Positions 18,248 through 26,340 of a stretch of 64,000 bases of DNA are shown here, piece by piece. Location: the NCBI RefSeq assembly GCF_002214365.1, contig NZ_CP014854.1, positions 1,802,820 to 1,866,819 on the forward strand, written 5' to 3'. Every line of letters starts with the position of its first letter. Position 1 is the stretch's first letter. The notes beneath the pieces are model-generated. The model saw nothing but the letters and a program-made list of their open reading frames with translations, had not been told where the DNA came from and ran no database searches. Both the position numbers and the translations under genes were made by a program. Source of the stretch: Thermococcus celer Vu 13 = JCM 8558 (GTDB lineage: Archaea > Methanobacteriota_B > Thermococci > Thermococcales > Thermococcaceae).

Positions 18248-20554
18248 ATGGAAGAGATAAAAGAGATGGAAGAAGAAAAAGTGGAAGTCGTTTTGGAAAG
18301 AACGAGAACTTTATCCCCCAAACTGGAGATGCTAATAAGAATTGCAGCCGTCCTGATTGGTATCTATGAAATACTCTTCATATTCAACTTCAACTACACT
18401 CTCTACGATTTATTCTCGAGATTGGGGGTAAACATCGGCATCTTGAAGATCACATTTCAGAGCAAACAGGGAGAAGCTTTTGTGCTGGCCATGATACTCT
18501 TGATCACGTACGTCCTCTATCCTTTTAGGAAGCGGGAGAAGGAGCTCAAAAAAGTACCAGTTTATGACTACCTGCTCGTAATCCTAAGCTTGATCTCAAT
18601 GTTTTACCTCTTTGCGGTCTACAACAGGTATGCAGAGTTCGCTGAGGTCTACATGCAGGATGTTATATTTGGAATCCTCGCAATAATCCTCGTGCTCGAG
18701 GCCACAAGAAGGGTTTTGGGATGGGTCCTGCCCTCCGTGGTGGTGGTGTTTTTAATATATGGAATCTACAAAGTTGGGTTCAACTGGGTGCGCTTCACCC
18801 AGCAGCTCTACTTCGATGAGGGAATATTTGGAATTCCCCTCTTCGTCATGACAATCTACGTCTTTGCCTTCGTGTTCTTCGGGGCATTCCTCCTCAAGAT
18901 AGGGGTGAGCGATTATATCACTGAGTTTATGATATCCCTCTTTGGCGCCCGTCCCGGAGGTCCAGCTAAATCCGCCGTTGTTTCCAGTGGGCTTATGGGT
19001 ACGGTGAGTGGTTCGAGTGTTGCGAACGTTTTGACCACCGGAACTTTCACAATACCCCTAATGAAAAAAGCAGGGTATCCCAAAGAAATCGCCGGGGCTG
19101 TGGAACCCGTTGCATCCACAGGAGGTCAGTTAATGCCCCCAATTATGGGTGCGGCGGCTTTCATCATGGCGGAATTTTTGGGGGTACCCTACAATAAGCT
19201 CATCATCGCTGCGGTTCTTCCAGCTCTGGTTTACTACTCGGGTGTTTACTTGTTCATAGACCTCGAAACAAAGCGTCTTGGACTAAAGGGAATGCCCAGA
19301 GAGAACTTTGCATCCCTCAGATACTTCGTGAGGAAACTCTACATACTCTCGCCCATACTCGTCATCACTGTGGCACTCGTCTGGGGAATAGCCCCCCACA
19401 TATCGGCAATCTCATCCCTGGGAATAGCCATCTGGGTCTCATGGATTGCAAAGGACAAGATAGAAGGGCATGAACTGTTCTATGTTGGTGTAGCGTCCCT
19501 TACAACGGTGCTTATGTTCACAGGGAAAGGGATAGGAAAGCCCGTGGCACTGGTTCTCCTGCTGCTCGCTCTCATCCTCGTCGGCCTATCCTTTGTCTCA
19601 AACTTAACGAAGAGGAACGAAAAGCTCTACATAAGCCTGCTGTTCATACTATTCATTGCAATGACAAAATATCTGGGCATGAGGAAGGAGCAGATACTTC
19701 TGATGACAGGAGTTCTTGGGATAGTCTTCTCGCTGATAGTGGGCTACTTCTCAAAGACTGAGGAAGGAAGAAAAATGTACTCGGCGACCTATGAATCCAT
19801 GATAGACGCTGGAAAGACGAGCACAAGCGTGATGTTAGCCGCTGCAAGTGCCGGTTTAATACAGGGAGTTCTCACCATGACGGGGCTCGTGACGAGCTTG
19901 GGCTACAAGCTGGTCTCACTGACCGCAGGGAACCTATGGCTCCTGCTCCTCCTAACAATGGTGTTCAGCCTGATACTCGGTATGGGTGTCCCCACAACGG
20001 CTAACTATATTATCACATCTTTAGTCGCCGCACCTGCAATCTATAACGCCGTCCTGGGATTACAGCCCTACAGCTCCCCCGTACCCGGCTTTGGAACTCC
20101 AATAGCCCTCCTAGCAGCACACTTCTTCGTGTTCTACTTTGGAATTTTAGCAGATATAACACCTCCCGTAGCTCTGGCGTCCTATGCGGGCTCTGCCCTA
20201 GCGGGAGGGGACTTCTGGAAGACAGCCCTAAACGCGGTTAAGTACGCCTTGGCGGGGTACATTGGACCGTATATATACTTCACCCACCCGGAGATGTTCC
20301 TGATAACGGTCTCAAAGTGGAATCCAATGATGATCGGTAAGGTGCTCTACTACCTCGTGGCGACGCTCTTCGTCATGTACCTGCTGGCCATAGCACTGAC
20401 CGGCTTCTACCGCACCCACCTCAAGCCCTGGATACGCGGAGTGGTCGGCATCCTCGGGCTGGTCGGCGTGACCCTGAACCCCATAGCCGTAGGAGCGGGG
20501 ATCGTGGCCTGGCTCGGCCTGAAGTTCTACGGCAAAAAAGCCAGCACTTCGTGA
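18248..20554 (+). CDS. TRAP transporter fused permease (4TM-12TM)
   Basis: A 768-residue polytopic protein that joins the small (DctQ-like) and large (DctM-like) TRAP subunits in one chain, as in other TAXI systems. The DctM signature is visible at GLMGTVSGSSVANVLTTGTF and again as GMGVPTTANYIITSLVAAP, the inverted-repeat halves that hold the sodium sites. Transport should be driven by the sodium gradient. The first 33 residues are a charged cytosolic segment. A GGAGGTGCTG site precedes the ATG. Codons here and in the two preceding genes are visibly more AT-rich than in the flanking ribosomal genes. Confidence 0.95.
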   Translation: MEEIKEMEEEKVEVVLERTRTLSPKLEMLIRIAAVLIGIYEILFIFNFNYTLYDLFSRLGVNIGILKITFQSKQGEAFVLAMILLITYVLYPFRKREKELKKVPVYDYLLVILSLISMFYLFAVYNRYAEFAEVYMQDVIFGILAIILVLEATRRVLGWVLPSVVVVFLIYGIYKVGFNWVRFTQQLYFDEGIFGIPLFVMTIYVFAFVFFGAFLLKIGVSDYITEFMISLFGARPGGPAKSAVVSSGLMGTVSGSSVANVLTTGTFTIPLMKKAGYPKEIAGAVEPVASTGGQLMPPIMGAAAFIMAEFLGVPYNKLIIAAVLPALVYYSGVYLFIDLETKRLGLKGMPRENFASLRYFVRKLYILSPILVITVALVWGIAPHISAISSLGIAIWVSWIAKDKIEGHELFYVGVASLTTVLMFTGKGIGKPVALVLLLLALILVGLSFVSNLTKRNEKLYISLLFILFIAMTKYLGMRKEQILLMTGVLGIVFSLIVGYFSKTEEGRKMYSATYESMIDAGKTSTSVMLAAASAGLIQGVLTMTGLVTSLGYKLVSLTAGNLWLLLLLTMVFSLILGMGVPTTANYIITSLVAAPAIYNAVLGLQPYSSPVPGFGTPIALLAAHFFVFYFGILADITPPVALASYAGSALAGGDFWKTALNAVKYALAGYIGPYIYFTHPEMFLITVSKWNPMMIGKVLYYLVATLFVMYLLAIALTGFYRTHLKPWIRGVVGILGLVGVTLNPIAVGAGIVAWLGLKFYGKKASTS

Positions 20555-20600
20555 ATTTTCTTTTTTATCAACACTTTCTATACGTTTCCGCTTTAAGGTA

Positions 20601-20771
20601 TCAAGAATTGAGGGTTTGGTTTAGCTCCTTTATTATCTCCCTGGAGGTTCTCTCGTTCTGTTCTGAGATTGACTTTGAGAGTCTCATGAGTATCCGGATG
20701 ACCATAAGGGCTATCACCAGGGCGGCGGCCAGCATGAAGAGGTACTCAACGGCGGCCTGAGCCCGCCTCAT
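20601..20771 (-). CDS. class III signal peptide miniprotein (pilin-like)
   Basis: A 56-residue protein starting MRRAQAAVEYLFMLAAALVI. The QxxxEYL element followed by a hydrophobic helix is the archaeal class III (type IV pilin-like) signal, normally cleaved by a prepilin peptidase before the Q so that the helix can assemble into a filament. After the helix it has only 25 charged, coiled-coil-like residues (SKSISEQNERTSREIIKELN). The start is preceded by GGGGGTGG. It may be a minor pilin or a small membrane-bound helper; no other pilus gene is near. Confidence 0.75.
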   Translation of the reverse strand: MRRAQAAVEYLFMLAAALVIALMVIRILMRLSKSISEQNERTSREIIKELNQTLNS

Positions 20772-20858
20772 AACTCCACCCCCGGGTCATTTTAAGTAAC
20801 TAATGGTTAATATAGTTTTTGCCTGGAGCGGAGGATGCAAAAGAAAAGGGATAACGCC

Positions 20859-22067
20859 TCAGTAGAGCATAACCTCGAAGCCGAGCTCGCTCAGCAGATC
20901 GGCCAGCTCCTCAGCGTCCACGTACACCAGCAGGTGGTGGTTCCCGAGGGTGCCGTCTATGAAGTCTATGGCATCCTCCACCCGGAGCTTTACCTGCGTC
21001 CTGCAGCGAAAGTCGCTGTGCTCAACCCCGAGGACCTCCACGCCGGCAACAACCGCCTTCCTCCCGCGTATCTTCAGCAGGCTGGCCCTTCCCTTAGGCA
21101 TCTGAACGGCGACCCCAACACCCATCCCGCTCTCGAAGTGCGACCTTAGCGTGTACCGCCCTATCAGAGGGGCCGTGCAGTGGGCGAGGATCACGTGGTT
21201 CTCGTCGTAGTCGGCCACGTTGCCCATGAAGGCGGGTTTGTCGAAGAAGCGCCTCGCTATCATCATCCCGAGGAGGGAGTTGAGCTCACCCTCGCAGGCC
21301 GCCGGAGTTCCCTCCGCGTTGAACATGGCCAGCGCCAGGCAGGGGGTGGCCTTGAGCTTTCCAATCAGGTCAAAGCAACCGATGGTGAAGCCGTCGAGCT
21401 TGTAGTCCTCCAGTATTCTCTTTATCGCGAGGTATATCCGTCCGGCCTTTACGAGCTCCTCCCGCTGGGGTTCCCTTATCTCAACGGCCCTTCCAACGAT
21501 TCCCTCCACGGCCTTCCAGCCTTCCGCATCGGTGGTGGCATCGTAGTACTCGTAGAACTTCTTGAGACTTATCCTCGTGTAGGGGAGCTCGAACCTCTCG
21601 TTGATGAGCCACGGCGAGATCCTCCCGATTAGGCCGATGCGCATGCGGAGGAACTTATCCAGAACCTCCTTCATGTCGTCGTAGCCGAGGAGCGCGGCCT
21701 TGAGTTCGTTGAGGCCCTTTACCAGCGTGGACGGCACGAGTCTCTCCCTGAAGTACTCCCTGAGCTCTATCCCCGCGGCCATTGAGTTGTTGAACGGGTC
21801 ACCGTAGATCACGATGGGCCTTCTGTAGATGGAGAACTCCTTGAGGACCCCCTCCGTGCCTCCCGTCAGAGGGTACAGGACTATCGCGTCCACCTCGTTG
21901 AAGTTGACCTCCTCTTTGGCCTCTTTGAGGTCCCCCTTGGTTGAGACGAAGAAGCCACCCACCACATCGAACTCCCTCGCGAGGGCCGTCAGGAACTCCG
22001 AGGCTTTCTTCTCAAAGGACTTTGGATCAGCGAGTTCGCTGACTCCAAAAACGACTCCGACCTTCAT
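20859..22067 (-). CDS. L-fucose/L-arabinose isomerase-like protein
   Basis: A 402-residue protein with an N-terminal Rossmann-like domain (VDAIVLYPLTGGTEGVL) and a C-terminal domain resembling the fucose isomerase fold. The block TPAACEGELNSLLGMM and the later HCTAP correspond to the region that binds metal and sugar in that family. It may act on a sugar or sugar phosphate; true L-fucose use is not implied, since no kinase or aldolase is nearby. GGGTGAAAGC precedes ATG 22067. It is divergent from the RNA-ligase partner gene. Confidence 0.75.
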   Translation of the reverse strand: MKVGVVFGVSELADPKSFEKKASEFLTALAREFDVVGGFFVSTKGDLKEAKEEVNFNEVDAIVLYPLTGGTEGVLKEFSIYRRPIVIYGDPFNNSMAAGIELREYFRERLVPSTLVKGLNELKAALLGYDDMKEVLDKFLRMRIGLIGRISPWLINERFELPYTRISLKKFYEYYDATTDAEGWKAVEGIVGRAVEIREPQREELVKAGRIYLAIKRILEDYKLDGFTIGCFDLIGKLKATPCLALAMFNAEGTPAACEGELNSLLGMMIARRFFDKPAFMGNVADYDENHVILAHCTAPLIGRYTLRSHFESGMGVGVAVQMPKGRASLLKIRGRKAVVAGVEVLGVEHSDFRCRTQVKLRVEDAIDFIDGTLGNHHLLVYVDAEELADLLSELGFEVMLY

Positions 22068-22126
22068 GCTTTCACCCAATAGTTTTAAACTTTGGGCCTA
22101 AATAAGCTTGTGGTGGTAGCGTGACA

Positions 22127-22723
22127 ATGCGGTTCGTCCTCGATACGAGCATCTTCGTCAATCCCGAGGTCAGGGATAGGTTTGGCGCCTCACCCACTGA
22201 GGCCATGAAAACTTTTCTGGACTATGCCGGAAGGCTCTTTGGAAGGGTCGAGTTCTACATGCCCCCCGGCATCTACCGCGAGGTCGTGCACTTCGTCGAT
22301 GAGGAGGAACTCCTACCCGGGATTGAGCTCTACATAATCAAAAAGCCCCCCAACGTTCACGACATCAGGATCCCAGCTTTCGTGGTTTACGAACTCATTG
22401 AGGACGTGAGGAGAAGGATAGATAAGGGCCTTCGCGTTGCTGAAAAGGCCGTCCGGGAGAGCGTGGTTGAGACGGACAACGTGGACAAGATAATCCAGAA
22501 GCTACGCAGGAACTATCGGAGGGCACTTCGTGAGGGCATCGTTGACAGCAAGGAGGACTTCGAGCTCATCCTCCTCGCCAAGGAGCTCGATGCTACCATC
22601 GTATCCGCCGACGTTGGAATCCTCACGTGGGCCCAGAAGATGGGCATCAAGTGGGTAGACGCCGCGAACTTCAGGGAACTGCTCGAGGGCCTCGTGAAGA
22701 AGCTGGGAGGGAAAAATTTATAA
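22127..22723 (+). CDS. RNA ligase partner protein (PIN-domain family)
   Basis: A 198-residue PIN-fold protein of the archaeal family associated with the ATP-dependent Pab1020-type RNA ligase. The PIN acidic residues are in the first strand (RFVLDTSIFVNPEV) and in the C-terminal half (KEDFELILLAKELDATIVSADVG). The protein is presumed to process RNA ends with the ligase, which is not in this window. ATG 22127 is chosen; GTG 22121 is in frame. A tRNA gene follows after 26 bases. Confidence 0.9.
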   Translation: MRFVLDTSIFVNPEVRDRFGASPTEAMKTFLDYAGRLFGRVEFYMPPGIYREVVHFVDEEELLPGIELYIIKKPPNVHDIRIPAFVVYELIEDVRRRIDKGLRVAEKAVRESVVETDNVDKIIQKLRRNYRRALREGIVDSKEDFELILLAKELDATIVSADVGILTWAQKMGIKWVDAANFRELLEGLVKKLGGKNL

Positions 22724-22749
22724 ATGCCAATCTGCATGCTATCATCGAC

Positions 22750-22826
22750 GCCCCGGTGGCTCAGCCTGGTGGAGCGGCCGCTTGGTAAGCGGCAGGCCGC
22801 GGGTTCAAACCCCGCCCGGGGCTCCA
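22750..22826 (+). tRNA. tRNA-Thr (anticodon GGT)
   Basis: Acceptor GCCCCGG/CCGGGGC, discriminator T and encoded CCA. The anticodon loop is TTGGTAA on stem GCCGC/GCGGC. The TATA box AATTTATAAATG lies about 30 bases upstream, overlapping the end of the preceding gene. Acceptor and T-arm are shared with tRNA-Thr(TGT) at 10.5 kb. Confidence 0.97.
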
Positions 22827-22988
22827 TTCTAACAGGCTTTCGAAGAAGTTCTCAGCGATTTTCTGGTTTCTGTGAGGTCCATCCTTCTTAGAAGGGGAGT
22901 GTCGTTGGAGGGGGCCAATAAACACACGATACAGTCCCTTCAGCATCCGTTTGAGTTGCAGAGTACCCTTCTTGAAATCCAGCCGAGC
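22827..22988. other. intergenic stretch between two tRNAs
   Basis: No gene is seen. It holds a short hairpin (CTTCT-TAGAAG around 22882) but no match to the repeat found after the other tRNAs. Box C/D or H/ACA elements were not found. Confidence 0.5.
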
Positions 22989-23003
22989 GAAAAGCTTAAT
23001 AAG
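22989..23003 (+). promoter_or_regulatory. TATA box of tRNA-Pro
   Basis: CGAAAAGCTTAATAAGG about 35 bases before the mature tRNA start is a good BRE/TATA match. Confidence 0.55.
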
Positions 23004-23030
23004 GAACCCTTTAACCCACTACCGCGGCAT

Positions 23031-23108
23031 GGGGCCGTGGGGTAGCTTGGTCCATCCTGCGGGCTTTGGGAGCCCGTGACCCGGGTTCGAATCCCGGCGG
23101 CCCCACCA
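23031..23108 (+). tRNA. tRNA-Pro (anticodon TGG)
   Basis: Acceptor GGGGCCG with CGGCCCC, discriminator A, CCA encoded. The anticodon loop is TTTGGGA on stem CGGGC/GCCCG and the T arm is CCGGG-TTCGAAT-CCCGG. It is followed 3 bases later by the 31-nt trailer repeat. Confidence 0.97.
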
Positions 23109-23111
23109 TAG

Positions 23112-23142
23112 CAACCCTTTCTTGCGAAAGCGTTGACGGAAA
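23112..23142 (+). repeat. 31-nt tRNA trailer repeat, copy 2
   Basis: Identical over 31 bases to 10867-10897 after the CAT tRNA, with the same hairpin around TTGC and the same distance (3 bases) from the encoded CCA. Confidence 0.85.
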
Positions 23143-23221
23143 GAGTACGTGCGGTTTTAAAGTTCGATGTTTTAGCGTGGATTAACGTTTAACTTGTCCA
23201 TTTTGCAGGGTTTCCTGCCCA

Positions 23222-23304
23222 CAAGGCGCCCTTCGGGCGCCAGAACAAAAGTGAAACCAGTTTAATAGCAGGTCTTAACGTTAATCCTCTTTCACCAACC
23301 CAAC
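23222..23304 (+). repeat. 83-bp direct repeat, copy a
   Basis: Nearly identical to 23665-23746. It begins with the hairpin GGCGCCC-TTC-GGGCGCC, then AGTGAAACCAGTTTAATAGC and AGGTCTTAACGTTAAT, and ends near CACCAACCCAAC. TTAACGTTAA within it is a 10-bp palindrome. A small hairpin (GCAGG-GTTT-CCTGC, 23205-23218) precedes it. A diverged third copy is at 36087-36150. Confidence 0.85.
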
Positions 23305-23357
23305 TTTAGAGCGCACGCTCTCGTTCCACCCTCTTATTAGAAGGGGCCACCTTTTGC

Positions 23358-23623
23358 TCAAGCTTTTTCTAAAAGCTTGAAAAAAGTTCGATCAAAAGGT
23401 TGTGATTCTTTTTTTAGGCGATTTTGAGGCGTGTTTGCTTCTAAAAGGGTTGTTCAATCTTGAATTCGCCGTTAACGTGGTCTTGGTGGAGGGTTTGCTT
23501 TTGGATAGCGCTCCTTTGGAGCGCGGGGGAATCCTAAACCCCTTGGATTTGGTCATTTTAATCTTGAATTCGGAGTTCAATGGCCGTTTGAGGGTGCAAA
23601 CACCAACGGAAGGAGCTCTCTAA
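23358..23623 (+). repeat. tRNA-downstream repeat, copy 3 (longest copy)
   Basis: In tRNA-Pro sense the blocks are a hairpin TCAAGCTTTT-TCT-AAAAGCTTGA (23358-23380), then the conserved AAGGTTGTGATTC to GCCGTTAACGTG segment (23395-23478). The distal hairpin GCGCTCC-TTT-GGAGCGC follows, and then CACCAACGGAAGG. The same order of blocks is found downstream of tRNA-Leu at 36 kb. Open frames on both strands here encode similar peptides in the two copies, but the third base does not vary preferentially, so coding is doubtful. Confidence 0.75.
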
Positions 23624-23664
23624 CGAAATCACCATTTTTTCGCCAGCCTTTTCCCAAAAGGCTG

Positions 23665-23746
23665 CAAGGCGCCCTTCGGGCGCCAGAATAAAAGTGAAAC
23701 CAGTTTAATAGCAGGTCTTAACGTTAATTCCCTTTCACCACCCAAC
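23665..23746 (+). repeat. 83-bp direct repeat, copy b
   Basis: Second copy of the 23222-23304 repeat, 443 bases further on, differing at a handful of positions. It is preceded by a perfect 9-bp hairpin (CAGCCTTTT-CCC-AAAAGGCTG, 23644-23664). The two copies flank the repeat at 23358-23623. Confidence 0.85.
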
Positions 23747-23819
23747 CTGAGAGTCCCTGTAAAAACTCGTGTTTGGTGACCACAACAGACATAAATACCC
23801 CCAGGCTTACCAGCATTCG

Positions 23820-25103
23820 ATGAGCACCCCAATCTTCAACTCGAAGCTCTGTGCGATCTGCAAGGGCAGGAAGCTCCTATGCGGCAGGCCAACCTGCCCT
23901 ATCCTCGAGCGCTTCAGGGTAGCCAGAGCCGTCGAGAAAAAACTCAACAAGCGTCACCTCTTCGGCTCTTCGCCGCCAAGCATCTTCGTTGGAGAGTACG
24001 GTTACCCAAAGGTTCGGATAGGCCCCCTCGTGCCCCCCATCGAGGGCAACACGGACTACCTCGACAACCCGCTGAAGTGGGAGGATAAGACGATAAGGGA
24101 CGTACTCCATTACCGCTCCCTCCTGGTGATGGGCGAAACGAGGGCCGACGTTAACATTCGGAGAAGCGGGAGGCTGTTGAGCGAGGTTCAGGAGTTGGCC
24201 ATGTCGATAAAACCCGTTGACAGCGAGATACTCCTGAAGAGGAAGCCCGTCCTCAGAGTCCTACCGAGCGAGTTCGCGCCGCCCCTGGGCCCGAAGGCCG
24301 AGCTCCTCGATTTCGAGCTCACCGAGAACCCGAGGATACCGAGGAGGACGGACTACGTTGTGAGCGATGAGCTGAAGGCGGAGCAAGCCATAATGCGCCT
24401 CTACAATTGGGGCTTCGACGAATACTACATAATAAGGCTCCTCTCGGCCGGGCTCCTCGGGATTAACAGGAAACTCGTTCCCACGAGGTGGAGCATCACC
24501 GCCGTGCAGGACACGATAGGAAAGAACCTTCGGAGGGAGGTCGTCCTCTATCCACCCATCAACGATTACGAGGTCTACTTCCACCGTTTCCTCGGAAACC
24601 GCTACGCCGTTCTCCTGATGCCTGAGGGCTACGCCTTCGAGCTCCTTGAGGTGTGGCTTAAGGGTTCCCTCTTCGGCGCGGGCGAGCCGAGCGTGATACA
24701 CGACTACGAGGACTTCCGGGGGAGGAGGGAGTACGTGAAGGAAACCGCCGGGGCCTACTACGCCGCCCGTTTGAGCGTTCTCGAAGCGCTCAGGGCGAGG
24801 AGAAGGAGTGCGAGGGTGGTCGTCTTCCGCGAGGTAACGCCGGAGTACTACGCTCCCGTGGGAGTCTGGCAGATAAGGCTGGGTGTTAAGAAGGCGATGG
24901 GCAACGTGGTGGGCCGCTTTGAGACCCTTGGAGAGGCGCTCGACGCGGTGAGAAGGCGTCTCGAGCATCCGTTAGAGAGGTACCTTGAGAGAAGCTACGT
25001 CCTCGGAAGCCTCGCGAGGCAGAAGACATTGGACCAATGGCTCGGAAGGAAGTTATACCGCATCAACGAAAAGGAAGGCGGTGACCATCCCGCTGATTTG
25101 TGA
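23820..25103 (+). CDS. nre: Nre-family DNA repair protein
   Basis: A 427-residue archaeal repair factor that, in characterised archaea, acts with UvrABC or PCNA on crosslink damage. A zinc-finger-like N-terminus has C11, C14, C21 and C26 (CAICKGRKLLCGRPTC). The DUF650-type core contains MGETRADVNIR. Near the end a PCNA-interacting motif, QKTLDQWL, lies at about residues 401-408. The start is ATG 23820 (MSTPIFNSKLC); a TATA-like ACATAAATACC lies about 30 bases before it, so the transcript is nearly leaderless. It is followed by the phosphatase-like gene after 33 bases. Confidence 0.93.
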   Translation: MSTPIFNSKLCAICKGRKLLCGRPTCPILERFRVARAVEKKLNKRHLFGSSPPSIFVGEYGYPKVRIGPLVPPIEGNTDYLDNPLKWEDKTIRDVLHYRSLLVMGETRADVNIRRSGRLLSEVQELAMSIKPVDSEILLKRKPVLRVLPSEFAPPLGPKAELLDFELTENPRIPRRTDYVVSDELKAEQAIMRLYNWGFDEYYIIRLLSAGLLGINRKLVPTRWSITAVQDTIGKNLRREVVLYPPINDYEVYFHRFLGNRYAVLLMPEGYAFELLEVWLKGSLFGAGEPSVIHDYEDFRGRREYVKETAGAYYAARLSVLEALRARRRSARVVVFREVTPEYYAPVGVWQIRLGVKKAMGNVVGRFETLGEALDAVRRRLEHPLERYLERSYVLGSLARQKTLDQWLGRKLYRINEKEGGDHPADL

Positions 25104-25136
25104 TCGCCTCAGGCCTAAACCGTAGGGGGTTTTGGA

Positions 25137-26255
25137 ATGAGGAGGAAGCTCGCGCTCATAAGCCTCGACGGAAACGGGGTCTACAACCTGAAGCACATGC
25201 CCTTCCTGAGCGAGTTGATCGAGGGGGGAAGCTTCAGCGTCGTGGACTCCATCTTCCCGACGCTGACGGACCTGGTGCACACGAGCGTGATGACGGGGGT
25301 GTGGCCCAGGGATCACGGCGTCGTCGAGAACGGCTACTACGACCGCCTCAGCGACAGGAAGGTCAACTTCTACGAATACGAGGTCGCCTTCAACCCGCAC
25401 AGGGTGATAAACGCACCGACCATCGTCGACCTGCTTCGGGCAAGGGGGATCAGGACGGCCAGCGTTTCCGGTTATACAATGCCCCCCTTCAGCGGAACCG
25501 ACGTGAGGATCTTCCCGCCCTTCTTCGCGAACGATAAGCTCTATCGGGAGCACGGAAGGGACTGGAAGAAGGACCTGTGGGTTCTGAATTCGGCCCTCTA
25601 CCTCCACGAGGAGTGCAGGCCGGACCTGATTCTGGTTCACTTCGCATCGATAGACGGCATGAGCCACGACCACGGGCCGTTGAGCGAGGGTTCCCTCAGG
25701 GCGGTGGAGACCGTTGATGGGGCTTTGAAAACCCTCTGGGAACGGTTAAGGGACGAGTACGCCTTCGTAATCTTCGCCGACCACGGACAGGAGAGGGTTC
25801 ACACCTGGGTCAACCTCAGGACCTACCTCAGGAAACACGGGATAGAAACGCTGAGGGTTTCCTCGGGAGGCGGCGTCCACGTCTACCTGAAAAATCCGAA
25901 CGAGGCCGAGGATGCCTTCCAGATCCTGAGGAGGGCGCCGGGGGTCGAGAGGGTCTTCTTCCGCGAGGATCTGGAGCACCTCAACACACCGAAGGGCGGC
26001 GAGCTTGTAGTCTCGGCGAAACCCGGTTACTGGTTCTGCTCTCACCGGATGTGCAGGGGGATAAAGGGCGTGAGCCACTGGGTTAAGGGCATGCACGGTT
26101 CAATGAACGAGCCTGATATGAAGGTCCCCCTGGTTCTCTGGGGGTTCGAGAGGGTTGAGCTCAACGAGCCGAGCCTCACGGACATCGCTCCCACCGTTTT
26201 GAAGTTCTTCGGTGTGGAGAAGCCGGCCAACATGGTGGGGAAGAGTTTGATTTAG
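25137..26255 (+). CDS. alkaline phosphatase superfamily / nucleotide pyrophosphatase-like enzyme
   Basis: A 372-residue soluble enzyme of the type I phosphodiesterase/nucleotide pyrophosphatase group. The metal ligands are visible: D11 in ISLDGNG, a threonine nucleophile in FPTLTDLVHTS, D and H in ASIDGMSHDHG, DH in FADHGQERVH and H in GMHGSMNEPDM. The last block, with MHGS and a hydrophobic VPLVLWG, resembles phosphopentomutase/phosphoglycerate-mutase relatives. No signal peptide is seen, so it acts in the cytosol on a nucleotide or sugar phosphodiester. It follows nre by 33 bases on the same strand and converges with uS7. Confidence 0.85.
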   Translation: MRRKLALISLDGNGVYNLKHMPFLSELIEGGSFSVVDSIFPTLTDLVHTSVMTGVWPRDHGVVENGYYDRLSDRKVNFYEYEVAFNPHRVINAPTIVDLLRARGIRTASVSGYTMPPFSGTDVRIFPPFFANDKLYREHGRDWKKDLWVLNSALYLHEECRPDLILVHFASIDGMSHDHGPLSEGSLRAVETVDGALKTLWERLRDEYAFVIFADHGQERVHTWVNLRTYLRKHGIETLRVSSGGGVHVYLKNPNEAEDAFQILRRAPGVERVFFREDLEHLNTPKGGELVVSAKPGYWFCSHRMCRGIKGVSHWVKGMHGSMNEPDMKVPLVLWGFERVELNEPSLTDIAPTVLKFFGVEKPANMVGKSLI

Positions 26256-26340
26256 GAGAATCCGAGAAACATCTGCCCACAAACCACGCAAAGGACGAAA
26301 ATAACGGCGAAGGAATAATAACAGAGGGAAGGAACAGCCC

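Noticed and set aside
22513..22946. Minus-strand frames over tRNA-Thr(GGT)
   Set aside because: They include the tRNA itself in antisense and resemble the spurious proteins often predicted over tRNA genes.
22827..23030. Box C/D guide RNA between the two tRNAs
   Set aside because: No RTGATGA/CTGA box pair with proper spacing was found on either strand.
23222..23746. CRISPR-like direct repeats
   Set aside because: Only two copies, 83 bp long and over 400 bases apart with no regular spacers; no cas genes are present.
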